Below, piece by piece: positions 9,753-18,672 of a DNA stretch of 64,000 bases (positions are counted from its first letter, which is position 1; each line of letters opens with the position of its first letter). A program made the position numbers and the translations under genes. This DNA is from Amycolatopsis sp. WQ 127309 (GTDB lineage: Bacteria; Actinomycetota; Actinomycetes; Mycobacteriales; Pseudonocardiaceae): contig NZ_CP095481.1 of NCBI RefSeq assembly GCF_023023025.1, positions 1,364,001 through 1,428,000 of the forward strand. Reading direction: 5' to 3'. The notes beneath the pieces were generated by a model. It saw only the letters and a list, made by a program, of their open reading frames with translations. It was not told the DNA's origin and ran no database searches.

Positions 9753-9895
9753 AACTCGAAACCCTCCTGGCCGGAACCCCTCGGGTGACAGCCTGCCGTA
9801 CCCGGGGCACGGTTTCACCCCTTCGGGAGTCGGGATCTTCCCGGATCGGGGTTTTCGCTCACCCAGACCAGTTATCTCCTCACGGCCTGCGTTCG
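9753..9895 (-). promoter_or_regulatory. Structured 5' leader of the transglycosylase gene
   Basis: 143 bp separate DUF501 from the transglycosylase start. On the minus strand the leader carries GGGGTGAAACC, nearby CCCGA and CACCCGAGGGG segments and several GC hairpins. Cell-wall hydrolase genes of actinobacteria are often preceded by c-di-AMP (ydaO-type) riboswitches containing a GGGGUGAAUCC-like core, so such a riboswitch is possible. The full consensus was not matched by eye, so only a structured leader is claimed. Confidence 0.3.
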
Positions 9896-10405
9896 TTACT
9901 CGGCACAGTCTCCCGTGGGCCACCCGTTCGCCTTAAGGAGCGCGAGGGTCTCGTCACCGAACGGGTTCACGCCGGGACCGACCGCGAGCGAGTGCGCGAC
10001 GTGCACGTGCAGGCACTTGACGCGCCCGGGCATGCCGCCGGCGGTGACCTGGTGGCCGAGGGGCTCGATCGCGTCGCGCTCGGCGAGGTAGGTCTCGTGG
10101 GTGCGCTGGTAGTGCGCGGCCAGCTCGGGATCGGTGGTGAGCCGCTCGGTCATCTCCTTCATGACCCCGGACGCCTCGATCGTGCCGATCATCGAGTTCA
10201 GCTTCGGGCAGGTCAAGTAGTAGAGCGTCGGGAACGGCGTGCCGTTCTCCAGCCGCGGGCTGGTCTGCACCACGGAGGGATGCCCGCTGGGGCACCGGGC
10301 GGCAACGGCCCGCAGGGCTCGCGGCGGCCGCCCGAGCTGCGCCGCGATGACCTCGCGGTCGGCGTCGGTGACGGGCTCGAACCGGTGCTGCTGCGTGCTG
10401 TTCAC
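9896..10405 (-). CDS. DUF501 family protein
   Basis: Cytoplasmic protein of unknown function conserved between ftsB and ppx in actinobacteria, 169 aa. It includes CPSGHPSVVQTSPRLENGTPFPTLYYLTCP and a late conserved CLHVHVAH segment, where Cys and His residues could bind metal. The start is GTG at 10405 with TAACCT 7 nt upstream and no ribosome site, suggesting a leaderless transcript. The upstream gap carries a triple repeat. No function should be assigned beyond the family. Confidence 0.85.
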   Translation of the reverse strand: MNSTQQHRFEPVTDADREVIAAQLGRPPRALRAVAARCPSGHPSVVQTSPRLENGTPFPTLYYLTCPKLNSMIGTIEASGVMKEMTERLTTDPELAAHYQRTHETYLAERDAIEPLGHQVTAGGMPGRVKCLHVHVAHSLAVGPGVNPFGDETLALLKANGWPTGDCAE

Positions 10406-10452
10406 GCACCCAAGGTTAATGCGTGGGGCTCACCACCCGGCCGCGACCCATA

Positions 10453-10535
10453 CGCCCCAATGTGGCGTTGGGTGCGTTCAACGCACCCAACGCCACATTG
10501 GGTGCGTCAGATGCACCCAACGCCACATTGGGGCG
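10453..10535. repeat. Three-arm inverted repeat with two alternative hairpins
   Basis: Arm A at 10453-10475 is complementary over 22-23 bp both to arm A' at 10481-10502 and to arm A'' at 10513-10535; A' and A'' are direct repeats of each other. Pairing A:A' excludes A:A''. It lies between ftsB (stop 10555) and the DUF501 start (10405), both minus strand. It may act as a terminator or attenuator or belong to a dispersed intergenic repeat family; this is not provable from one window. Confidence 0.8.
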
Positions 10536-10554
10536 CTGGGAAGCCGGGGGGACG

Positions 10555-11124
10555 TCAGCCGCCGGAGACCTGGTTCCAGAGGTTGTCGTACCAGGAACCG
10601 TCCGGGACTTGCTGCTGTCCCGGCTGCGGGACCGCGTCCGGGGCCTTGTCCTCCGGCAGCTGGACGATGTACGGCGTCTCGCCCGGCTTGACGTACCGCA
10701 GCCGGCGCCTCGCCTCCGCCTCGATCTGCGCCGGGTCGCTCAGCTCCGCCTTGCGGCCCTGGAGCTGAGCGACCGTCTGCTGCAGCAACGCCTGCTGTGC
10801 CTGCTGCTGGCGGATCTCGGTCCGCTGGGAGAGGTACGTGCGCAGGGGCACGGCGATGGTGAACGCCAAGGCGCACACCACGATCGCCACCACCGCCGCG
10901 CGGCGGGTGGTGGACATGCCGAGCACCTTCGCCGCACCCGACGCGCGCTTCTGCGCGAGGCCCCGGCGCAGCCGGTCCCTCGTCGTCTCCGCGTCGCCGG
11001 TGCGGCGGGCCCGCGCCGCCTCGGGGCGGCGGGCCCGTGACGACCCGCCTACCCGCGTGGCACCGCCGCCGGCGGCGCGGCTACTGCCGCCCCGGCTGCG
11101 TGGTGCCCTCCCCCGGTCCGCCAT
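10555..11124 (-). CDS. ftsB: FtsB/DivIC septum formation initiator family protein
   Basis: Bitopic divisome protein, 189 aa. Start at ATG 11124, 7 bp after the eno stop. An Arg/Gly/Ala-rich basic cytoplasmic tail of about 85 residues leads to one membrane helix (AAVVAIVVCALAFTIAVPL) and then an extracytoplasmic coiled coil rich in Gln and Leu (QQQAQQALLQQTVAQLQ). The family motif EAEARRRLRYVKPGE follows. Expected to act with FtsL/FtsQ equivalents in septal peptidoglycan synthesis. The placement after eno is conserved in actinobacteria. Confidence 0.88.
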   Translation of the reverse strand: MADRGRAPRSRGGSSRAAGGGATRVGGSSRARRPEAARARRTGDAETTRDRLRRGLAQKRASGAAKVLGMSTTRRAAVVAIVVCALAFTIAVPLRTYLSQRTEIRQQQAQQALLQQTVAQLQGRKAELSDPAQIEAEARRRLRYVKPGETPYIVQLPEDKAPDAVPQPGQQQVPDGSWYDNLWNQVSGG

Positions 11125-11131
11125 AGCAGGC

Positions 11132-12478
<1,347 letters not shown>

Positions 12479-12524
12479 TCACCCGTTGGAGGCACGGCCG
12501 GTAGCGGCCGGTCCGCGAGCGTCT

Positions 12525-12986
12525 TCAGCCGTCCGCGCGGACGGCCCGCCAGCCCGGCGGCAGCTCCACGACGTCGGACGTCTGCTGCCAGAACGTCCAG
12601 CTGTTGCCGCCGAGATCGGCGACGGTGAACACCCGCGCGCCGTAGGGCTGGTCCTGCGGCGGGTCGAGCTCGCCCTCGTCGCCGAGCGCCGCCGCGATCC
12701 GCTCGTAGCAGGCGTCGACGTCGTCGACGTACAGGATGTTGAGCTGGCCGACCGGGCCGTCGACGCCCTTGGCCTGCCAGTAGTCCGGGCCGACGCCCGC
12801 GAGCTGGATCCGCGCGTCGCCCGCGCGGAGCGTCGCCTGGAAGACCTCGCCCGCGGCGTCGCAGAAGCGGACCTCCTCGGTGAACCCGAAGACCCTGGTC
12901 AGCCAGGCCAGCGCCGCGGTGGCGTCGGCGTAGTAGAGGTAGGGCGCCAAGCCCCGGTACCCGCTGCTCATGGCGGCACAGTCCAT
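12525..12986 (-). CDS. VOC (glyoxalase/bleomycin-resistance fold) family protein
   Basis: 153-aa protein of the vicinal-oxygen-chelate superfamily. It has the beta-alpha-beta-beta-beta layout with LAPYLYYADATAALAWLTRVFGF at the start, VFQATLRAGDARIQLAG in the middle, and ARVFTVADLGGNSWTFWQ at the C-terminus, where a metal-ligand Glu is often replaced. Start ATG 12986 or 12971; the first has GGGA about 8 nt upstream. It is divergent from the TPR gene at 13044. Substrate unknown. Confidence 0.78.
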   Translation of the reverse strand: MDCAAMSSGYRGLAPYLYYADATAALAWLTRVFGFTEEVRFCDAAGEVFQATLRAGDARIQLAGVGPDYWQAKGVDGPVGQLNILYVDDVDACYERIAAALGDEGELDPPQDQPYGARVFTVADLGGNSWTFWQQTSDVVELPPGWRAVRADG

Positions 12987-13043
12987 CACGTCCCGTTCAC
13001 GGACGTGTGTTAGCCCCTCTCCCGAGGTAAAGTGGGAGTGACC

Positions 13044-13445
13044 ATGACGGACGCCGCAGCTGCTTCGCAGCCTCCCGAGGAGTCGCGGTTCCATGCCTTC
13101 CGCCAGGCCGAAGACCTCGTCGGCCGCCGTCGCCCGCTCGACGCGCTGAAGGCGTTGCAACCGCTCCTGGAATCCGAGACGGACAAACCGTCGGTGCACC
13201 TGCTCGCCGGGCGCGCCTACTTCCACTCCGCCCAGTTGCGGCGCGCCGAGCAGGCGTTCACGCGGGTGCTGGAGCTGGATCCGACGGACCACTACGCCCG
13301 CTTCATCCTGGGCCGCACCCTCCAGCGCCTCGGCCGGTTCGTCGAGGCACTGGCGCAGATGCGGATGGCCTCGGCGATGAACCCGGTGCCGGAGTACCTG
13401 GAAGCGATCAGCGAGGTCAAGGCGCACATCGCGCTGCGCGACTGA
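13044..13445 (+). CDS. Small tetratricopeptide-repeat protein
   Basis: 133 aa, probably a cytoplasmic scaffold. The ATG at 13044 follows GGGAGTGACC. TPR-like helices are seen in HLLAGRAYFHSAQLRRAEQAFTRVLELDPTD and ARFILGRTLQRLGRFVEALAQMRMASAMNP, so two clear repeats and a degenerate first one. No catalytic domain. Divergent from the VOC gene. Partner unknown. Confidence 0.8.
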   Translation: MTDAAAASQPPEESRFHAFRQAEDLVGRRRPLDALKALQPLLESETDKPSVHLLAGRAYFHSAQLRRAEQAFTRVLELDPTDHYARFILGRTLQRLGRFVEALAQMRMASAMNPVPEYLEAISEVKAHIALRD

Positions 13446-13548
13446 GCACCTCCCCCGAAGGACCGGGCACCAGGGCCGGAGGACCGTACTTTCGGCCGAT
13501 CTCTCCGGGCCCCTCGGCCGATCCGCGAACCCCCCTCCGCGGGCGAAG

Positions 13549-13573
13549 CTGGTTCCAGACCGCAAGGAACCAG
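13549..13573 (+). promoter_or_regulatory. Hairpin overlapping the ribosome site of the 30-aa peptide gene
   Basis: CTGGTTCC (13549-13556) pairs perfectly with GGAACCAG (13566-13573) across a 9-nt loop. The last two bases of the stem are the first two of the AGGAGGG ribosome-binding site at 13572-13578. Folding could modulate translation of the downstream peptide. Structure is seen; function is inferred. Confidence 0.55.
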
Positions 13574-13585
13574 GAGGGAACGAAA

Positions 13586-13678
13586 ATGGGGATCTTCGCC
13601 ACGTTGGGTGCCTACGCCGGAGTGCTGCTGCTGGTGCTGATGGCCGTCACGCCGTTGTTCGCCGACCGCGAGCTGTGA
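13586..13678 (+). CDS. 30-residue single-pass membrane peptide
   Basis: Short gene supported by a strong AGGAGGG ribosome site 7 nt before ATG 13586. The product is MGIFATLGAYAGVLLLVL plus a tail ending FADREL, with one hydrophobic helix from about residue 3 to 25. It ends with TGA at 13678, five bases before the convergent transglycosylase gene ends. Family unknown; it is not recognisably KdpF. The combination of SD, membrane helix and upstream stem makes it likely real. Confidence 0.65.
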   Translation: MGIFATLGAYAGVLLLVLMAVTPLFADREL

Positions 13679-13682
13679 GCCG

Positions 13683-14531
13683 TTACGGCGCGACGCTCGC
13701 CTCCGCGTAGGCGTCCGCCGCGCTGAAGACGTCCTGGCCGTACGTCACGGCCGAGTTGTAGAACAGCACCGCCCGCCACCAGCCGGCCGGGGTGCCCAGG
13801 TCGTCGCCGCCCGAGCACAGGTAGCGCGCCGCCGTGAAGGCCGCGTCGTCGACGTTCTGGGGGTCCGGCGTACCGCCGTCGCCGTTGGCGCGCTCCTGGT
13901 ACTTCTTCCACGTCGCCGGCGGGAACTGCAGCGGGCCGATCAGGTGGTCCCACGACTTGTCGCCGTCGAGCTTGCCGCCGTCGGTGTCGTGCACCGCCGG
14001 GACGCCGGGAGAGCCGTCCAGCGGCGGGCCGACCACCGGCATGACGACGCGGCCGTCCGGCCGGATCGCCGAGAGGTCGAACTTCCCGCGCTCGGCCTCG
14101 ACCCGGCCGATGCCCGCGAGCGTCGCCCACGACAGGTGGCACGTCGGCTTCTGGCGCTGCATCCACATCTCCGCCCGGCCGTACGCCGAAACCACGCGCG
14201 CCGGGATGTGCGTCTTGTCCGCGACGCGCGCCGACCACGCGTCGAGCTCGGCCTGGTCGGACACCTGCGGCCGGTCGACCGGCGCGGCGAGCCCGGCCCG
14301 CGGCGACTCCGCGCCGGGCTGCGGGCGCTGCACCGGGATCGCGAGCGCCGGCTGGGCCGGGGGCGGGGCCGCCGGCGCGTCCGGGTTCCGGACACCGATG
14401 GTGAGCACGAGGACCACTCCGGTGAGCACCAGACCCACCGCGAGCGCCGCCCGGCCGAGATAGCGCCGCGGTGGACCACCCGAGGGCGGCGAGTCCGGAG
14501 GCGTGACGGTCGGCTGAGCGGTTTCGGCCAC
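13683..14531 (-). CDS. Second LpqU-like membrane-anchored lytic transglycosylase
   Basis: 282 aa; paralogue of the gene at 8580-9752 but without the Thr/Pro tail. Short cytoplasmic tail, one membrane helix (RAALAVGLVLTGVVLVLTIGV), a Pro/Ala linker, then the lytic domain: CHLSWATLAGIGRVEAERGKF with a candidate catalytic Glu, GPLQFPPATWKKYQERANGDGG, and AARYLCSGGDDLG. The GTG start at 14531 has TAACCT 6 nt upstream and no ribosome site, suggesting a leaderless mRNA. It is divergent from efeUOB. Acts on peptidoglycan outside the membrane. Confidence 0.82.
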   Translation of the reverse strand: MAETAQPTVTPPDSPPSGGPPRRYLGRAALAVGLVLTGVVLVLTIGVRNPDAPAAPPPAQPALAIPVQRPQPGAESPRAGLAAPVDRPQVSDQAELDAWSARVADKTHIPARVVSAYGRAEMWMQRQKPTCHLSWATLAGIGRVEAERGKFDLSAIRPDGRVVMPVVGPPLDGSPGVPAVHDTDGGKLDGDKSWDHLIGPLQFPPATWKKYQERANGDGGTPDPQNVDDAAFTAARYLCSGGDDLGTPAGWWRAVLFYNSAVTYGQDVFSAADAYAEASVAP

Positions 14532-14659
14532 CCGATCAGGTTACGGAGCCACTCAAGAGGGACCACGGACGCCTGACCAGGCAAACGCAGGGTAAAAACA
14601 GGTCTGCTGCCAGCGACGTCACAGATTTTGTTATCGAGTCGACGCGCAGTGCGCTGACC

Positions 14660-14678
14660 TGCGGTTACCCTAACCTAA
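14660..14678. promoter_or_regulatory. DtxR/IdeR-type iron box 1 upstream of efeUOB
   Basis: The 19 bases match the consensus TTAGGTTAGGCTAACCTAA at 15 positions, including the whole CTAACCTAA half. It lies 121 bp upstream of the efeU start and downstream of the divergent transglycosylase promoter. Predicts Fe2+-dependent repression by an IdeR/DtxR homologue encoded elsewhere. Confidence 0.65.
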
Positions 14679-14742
14679 CTTCCACCCTCGGTCCCTTTTG
14701 CCCGGTTCTTCGGGCTTCCCCGGACGTGCGCTCGCTGGACTT

Positions 14743-14761
14743 ACAGGTGAGCCTTACCTAA
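14743..14761. promoter_or_regulatory. DtxR/IdeR-type iron box 2 upstream of efeUOB
   Basis: The 19 bases match the iron-box consensus at 14 positions, with AGGT and ACCTAA halves intact. It sits 38 bp before the efeU GTG, close to where the promoter and transcript start should be. Two boxes in tandem suggest tight iron repression. Confidence 0.65.
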
Positions 14762-14798
14762 AAACTTCACGGGACCAGAAGAACAGGGAGGTGGACCG

Positions 14799-15644
14799 GT
14801 GTTGTTCTCGAGCGCGCTGATCGGGCTACGCGAAGGCCTGGAGGCTGCGCTCGTCGTCAGCATCCTCGTGGCCTTCCTGGTCAAGACCGAGCGACGCCAC
14901 GCGCTGCGCTGGGTGTGGCCCGGGGTCGGCGCGGCGGTGCTGCTGTCGATCGCCGTCGGCGCGGTCCTGACCTACACGACCGCCCAGCTCTCGTTCGAGC
15001 ACCAGGAGCTGCTCGGCGGGAGCCTGTCGATCGTCGCCGTCGTGTTCGTCACGGCGATGATCTTCTGGATGCGCAAGGCGTCCAAGAGCATCGCCGCCGA
15101 GCTGCGCGGGAAGATGGACGACGCGCTGGACGTCGGCCCGATGGCCGTGCTGCTGCTGTCCTTCCTCGCGGTCGGCCGCGAGGGCCTCGAAACCGCCGTG
15201 TTCTTCTACTCCGCCGTCCAGACCGCGCAGTCGGACACCGCGCAGCCGCTGATCGGGTTCGCCATCGGCATCGCGGCCGCGGTCGTCCTGGCGTTCCTGC
15301 TCTACAAGGGCGCCGTCCGCTTCGACCTGGGCAAGTTCTTCACGATCACCGGCGTGCTGCTGGTGTTCGTCGCCGCCGGCGTGCTCGGCTACGGCCTGCA
15401 CGACCTCCAGGAGGCCGCGTTCCTGCCGGGCATCGGCACCCTCGCCTTCGACGCGTCCAACGTGCTGCCGGAGACGTCCTGGTACGGCGCTCTGCTCAAG
15501 GGCATCCTCAACTATTCGCAGCAGACGACCGTGCTGCAGGCCATCGCGTGGGTCGCCTACGTCGTCATCGTGCTGCCCCTCTTCCTCAAGCCCAGCAAGA
15601 AGACCGCGCCGGCGCCCGCCGCCGCGGCCGCCCCGAAGGAGTGA
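14799..15644 (+). CDS. efeU: Iron permease EfeU (FTR1 family)
   Basis: Polytopic membrane permease for ferrous/ferric iron, 281 aa, about seven membrane segments. The two REGLE-type iron-binding motifs of FTR1 proteins are present: LREGLEAALVV near residue 11 and GREGLETAVFF near residue 127. GTG start at 14799 with AGGGAGG upstream. First gene of an operon with efeO (2-bp gap) and efeB, downstream of two iron boxes. The C-terminus is a Lys/Pro/Ala tail. Confidence 0.94.
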   Translation: MLFSSALIGLREGLEAALVVSILVAFLVKTERRHALRWVWPGVGAAVLLSIAVGAVLTYTTAQLSFEHQELLGGSLSIVAVVFVTAMIFWMRKASKSIAAELRGKMDDALDVGPMAVLLLSFLAVGREGLETAVFFYSAVQTAQSDTAQPLIGFAIGIAAAVVLAFLLYKGAVRFDLGKFFTITGVLLVFVAAGVLGYGLHDLQEAAFLPGIGTLAFDASNVLPETSWYGALLKGILNYSQQTTVLQAIAWVAYVVIVLPLFLKPSKKTAPAPAAAAAPKE

Positions 15645-15646
15645 CC

Positions 15647-16801
15647 GTGCGCAAGACCCACAGAACCCCGCTGGCCCTGGTGGCCGGCGCCGCCGCGCTG
15701 GTGACGCTCGCCGCGTGCGACGGCCAGGGCGGCAGCGGCGACGCGGCCCAGACCGGCGCGGCCGGCGGCCCGATCAAGGTCGAGGCCTCGGACACCACGT
15801 GCACCGTCTCCGTCAACACCGCGGCCGCGGGCAACGTCACCTTCGAGATCACCAACAAGGGCGCCAAGGTCACCGAGTTCTACCTCTACGCCGAGGGCGA
15901 CCGGATCATCGGCGAGGTCGAGAACATCGCTCCCGGCCTCAACCGGCGGCTGATCGTCGAGGCGTCCGACGCGGGCAAGTACCAGACCGCGTGCAAGCCG
16001 GGCATGGCCGGCAACGGCATCCGCGGCGACTTCACCATCACCGGCGGCGCGCCGAAGCAGGCCGACGCCAACGCGCAGAAGGCCGCGGCCACCAAGAGCT
16101 ACGCCGACTACGTCGCGAACAACACCGCCGCGCTGGAGGAGCAGACGGGCAAGTTCGTCGACCTCGTCAAGGCCGGCAAGGTCGACGAGGCGAAGGCCGC
16201 GTACGCGACCACCCGCGTCTACTACGAGCGCATCGAGCCGGTGGCCGAGAAGTTCGGCGACCTGGACCCGGCCATCGACGTGCGCGAGGCCGACCTCGAG
16301 CCGGGCCAGCAGTTCACCGGCTTCCACCGGCTGGAGAAGGACCTCTACGTGACCGGCCTCAAGCCGGACAGCCCGCAGATCGCGGACAAGCTGCTCACCG
16401 ACGTCAAGGACCTGGTCTCGAAGACGAAGACCCTCGAGCTGACCGCGCTCGACCTGGCGAACGGCGCGAAGGGCCTGCTCGACGAGGTCGCCACCGGCAA
16501 GATCACCGGCGAGGAGGAGACCTTCTCGCACACGGACCTGTGGGACTTCCAGGCCAACGTGGACGGCTCGAAGGGCGCGATCGCCTCGCTGCGGCCGCTG
16601 CTGCAGGAGCGCGACCCCGCCCTCGTGTCCACTTTGGACAAGGAGTTCGCGAACGTGCAGGGCCTGCTCGACAAGACCCGCGTCGGTGACGGCTACAAGC
16701 TGTACGACCAGCTGTCGCAGGACGAGATCAAGGCGTTCGCCAGTGCCGTCGACGCGCTGAGCGAGCCGCTGAGCAAGGTTGCGGAGGTTGTTTCCAAGTG
16801 A
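15647..16801 (+). CDS. efeO: EfeO, iron-uptake lipoprotein with cupredoxin and M75 domains
   Basis: 384-aa periplasm-equivalent partner of EfeU. Starts at GTG 15647; the signal peptide ends in TLAAC with lipidated Cys24. An N-terminal cupredoxin-like domain (about 45-130) with TCTVSV and CKPGMAGNGIRGDF is followed by the imelysin/M75 domain (about 145-380), which carries the HxxE-type metal motif in GFHRLEKDLYV. Stop TGA overlaps the efeB GTG by four bases, so the three genes are tightly coupled. Confidence 0.93.
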   Translation: MRKTHRTPLALVAGAAALVTLAACDGQGGSGDAAQTGAAGGPIKVEASDTTCTVSVNTAAAGNVTFEITNKGAKVTEFYLYAEGDRIIGEVENIAPGLNRRLIVEASDAGKYQTACKPGMAGNGIRGDFTITGGAPKQADANAQKAAATKSYADYVANNTAALEEQTGKFVDLVKAGKVDEAKAAYATTRVYYERIEPVAEKFGDLDPAIDVREADLEPGQQFTGFHRLEKDLYVTGLKPDSPQIADKLLTDVKDLVSKTKTLELTALDLANGAKGLLDEVATGKITGEEETFSHTDLWDFQANVDGSKGAIASLRPLLQERDPALVSTLDKEFANVQGLLDKTRVGDGYKLYDQLSQDEIKAFASAVDALSEPLSKVAEVVSK

Positions 16802-18054
16802 CCGAGAACGGCACCCGCGTCTCCCGTCGGAAGCTCTTCGGCCTGGCGGGAGCGGGTGTCGCGCTCGCCGGGGCCGGGGCCGCGGCGGGCATCGGGATCG
16901 ACAAAGCGACCAGCGGCAACGCCGAAGCGGCGGTGACCACCGTCGACTTCCACGGCGAGCACCAGGCCGGGATCGTCACGCCGGCCCAGGCGAACCTGCA
17001 CTTCGCCGCCCTGGACGTCACCACCAAGGACCGCGAGAAGCTGCGGCAGCTGCTCAAGACGTGGACCGACGCGGCCCGCCGGATGACGGCGGGCCAGGAG
17101 GTCGTCGCGAACGGCGCGGTCGGCGGCGGCGAGTTCGCCCCGCCGGGCGACACCGGCGAGGCGCTCGACCTGCCGGCGTCGCACCTGACGCTGACCATCG
17201 GCTTCGGGCCGTCGCTGTTCGACGGCCGCTTCGGCCTCGCGGCGAAGCGGCCGTCGCAGCTGATCGACCTGCCGCTGTTCCCGAAGGACAAGCTCGACCC
17301 CGCCCGCAGCGGCGGCGACCTATGCATCCAGGCGTGCGCGGACGACCCGCAGGTCGCCGTGCACGCCGTGCGCAACCTGGTGCGGCTCGGCTTCGGCGTC
17401 ACCGAGGTCCGCTGGTCGCAGCTCGGCTTCGGCCGCAGCTCGTCGACGTCGCGGGCGCAGCAGACCCCGCGGAACCTGTTCGGGTTCAAGGACGGCACGA
17501 ACAACATCAAGTCCGAGGACACCGACTTCCTGCGCGACCAGGTGTGGGCCACGCCGGCCGACGGGCAGGCCTGGATGGCGGGCGGCAGCTACCTGGTGGC
17601 GCGCCGGATCCGGATGCACATCGAGACGTGGGACCGCGAGACCCTCGACGGCCAGCAGCAGATCATCGGCCGCACCAAGGGCGTCGGCGCGGCCCTCGGC
17701 CAGCAAAACGAGTTCGACGAGATCGACCTGGACGTCGGCGGCGCGGGCGGCGAGAAGCTGATCGCCGAGGACGCCCACGTCCGGCTCGCGTCGCACCAGG
17801 CGCTGAACGGGACCCGGATCCTGCGCCGCGGCTACAACTTCGTCGACGGCTCGGACGGCGTCGGGCACCTGGAGGCCGGGTTGTTCTTCCTGGCGTTCAA
17901 CCGGGACACGCGCAAGCAGTACGTCCCGATGCAGCAGGCGCTCTCGTCGAAGGACGCGATGATGGAGTACGTCCAGCACACGGGTTCGGCGCACTTCGCC
18001 GTCCCGCCGGGCGTTTCGCCGACCGGCTCCTGGGGCGACGCCCTGTTTGCCTAA
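16798..18054 (+). CDS. efeB: EfeB, Tat-exported DyP-type haem peroxidase
   Basis: 418 aa. Twin-arginine signal with RRKLFGLAGAG near residues 10-20, so the folded haem protein is exported. DyP hallmark GXXDG appears as FGFKDGTNN near residue 227, and the C-terminal half carries the conserved RILRRGYNFVDG. In EfeUOB systems EfeB oxidises ferrous iron or extracts iron from haem for EfeO/EfeU. It overlaps efeO by 4 bp. The promoter of the next gene overlaps its last codons. Confidence 0.94.
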   Translation: MTENGTRVSRRKLFGLAGAGVALAGAGAAAGIGIDKATSGNAEAAVTTVDFHGEHQAGIVTPAQANLHFAALDVTTKDREKLRQLLKTWTDAARRMTAGQEVVANGAVGGGEFAPPGDTGEALDLPASHLTLTIGFGPSLFDGRFGLAAKRPSQLIDLPLFPKDKLDPARSGGDLCIQACADDPQVAVHAVRNLVRLGFGVTEVRWSQLGFGRSSSTSRAQQTPRNLFGFKDGTNNIKSEDTDFLRDQVWATPADGQAWMAGGSYLVARRIRMHIETWDRETLDGQQQIIGRTKGVGAALGQQNEFDEIDLDVGGAGGEKLIAEDAHVRLASHQALNGTRILRRGYNFVDGSDGVGHLEAGLFFLAFNRDTRKQYVPMQQALSSKDAMMEYVQHTGSAHFAVPPGVSPTGSWGDALFA

Positions 18055-18100
18055 AGGCTTTAGGTTGATCTACACTCGCTTTAGGCAAAAGGGAGTGTAG
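18046..18100 (+). promoter_or_regulatory. Promoter/operator with nested inverted repeats before the TetR gene
   Basis: CCTAAAG-G-CTTTAGG is a perfect palindrome at 18050-18064. The longer arms TTTGCCTAAAG (18046-18056) and CTTTAGGCAAA (18079-18089) also pair. A third pair is CTACACTC (18070-18077) with GAGTGTAG (18093-18100). A candidate promoter TTGCCT (18047-18052) with an 18-bp spacer and TACACT (18071-18076) lies inside, fitting autoregulation by the TetR product. Confidence 0.6.
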
Positions 18101-18102
18101 TC

Positions 18103-18672
18103 ATGGTTCGTGCTGGGTTGACCACGGAACGCGTCGTGCGCGCCGGGGCGGAACTGGCCGATGAGGCCGGCTTCGAGCAGGTGACGCCGTCGGAGCTGGC
18201 GCGGCGGTTCGACGTCAAGGTCGCGAGCCTGTATTCGCACGTCAAGAACGCCCACGACCTGCGGACGAAGATCGCCCTGCTCGCACTGGAGGAGCTCGCC
18301 GACCGGGCGGCCGCCGCGCTGGCGGGGCGAGCGGGGCGCGACGCGCTCGTGGCCTTCGCCGACGTCTACCGCGACTACGCCCGGGAGCACCCCGGGCGGT
18401 ACGCCGCGGCGCGGTTCCGGCTCGACCCGGAGACCGCCGCCGCGAGCGCCGGGGTCCGGCACTCGCAGATGATGCGCGCGATCCTGCGGGGTTACGACCT
18501 CACCGGGCCGGACGAGACGCACGCCGTGCGGTTGCTGGGCAGCGTCTTCCACGGCTACGTCGACCTGGAGTCCCAGGGCGGCTTCGACCACAGCTCCCCC
18601 GCCTCGCAGGAATCCTGGACCCGGCTCCTCGCCGTACTCGACACCCTTCTCCGCGATTGGCCGCAGACATGA
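18103..18672 (+). CDS. TetR/AcrR family repressor
   Basis: 189 aa. The N-terminal HTH reads TPSELARRFDVKVASLYSHVKN, the TetR recognition-helix pattern. The C-terminal ligand domain resembles the WHG group (GSVFHGYVDLESQGGFD). ATG 18103 follows GGGAGTGTAGTC. It ends in ATGA overlap with the SGNH hydrolase, so the two are one transcript, probably self-repressed through the palindromes just upstream. Confidence 0.85.
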   Translation: MVRAGLTTERVVRAGAELADEAGFEQVTPSELARRFDVKVASLYSHVKNAHDLRTKIALLALEELADRAAAALAGRAGRDALVAFADVYRDYAREHPGRYAAARFRLDPETAAASAGVRHSQMMRAILRGYDLTGPDETHAVRLLGSVFHGYVDLESQGGFDHSSPASQESWTRLLAVLDTLLRDWPQT

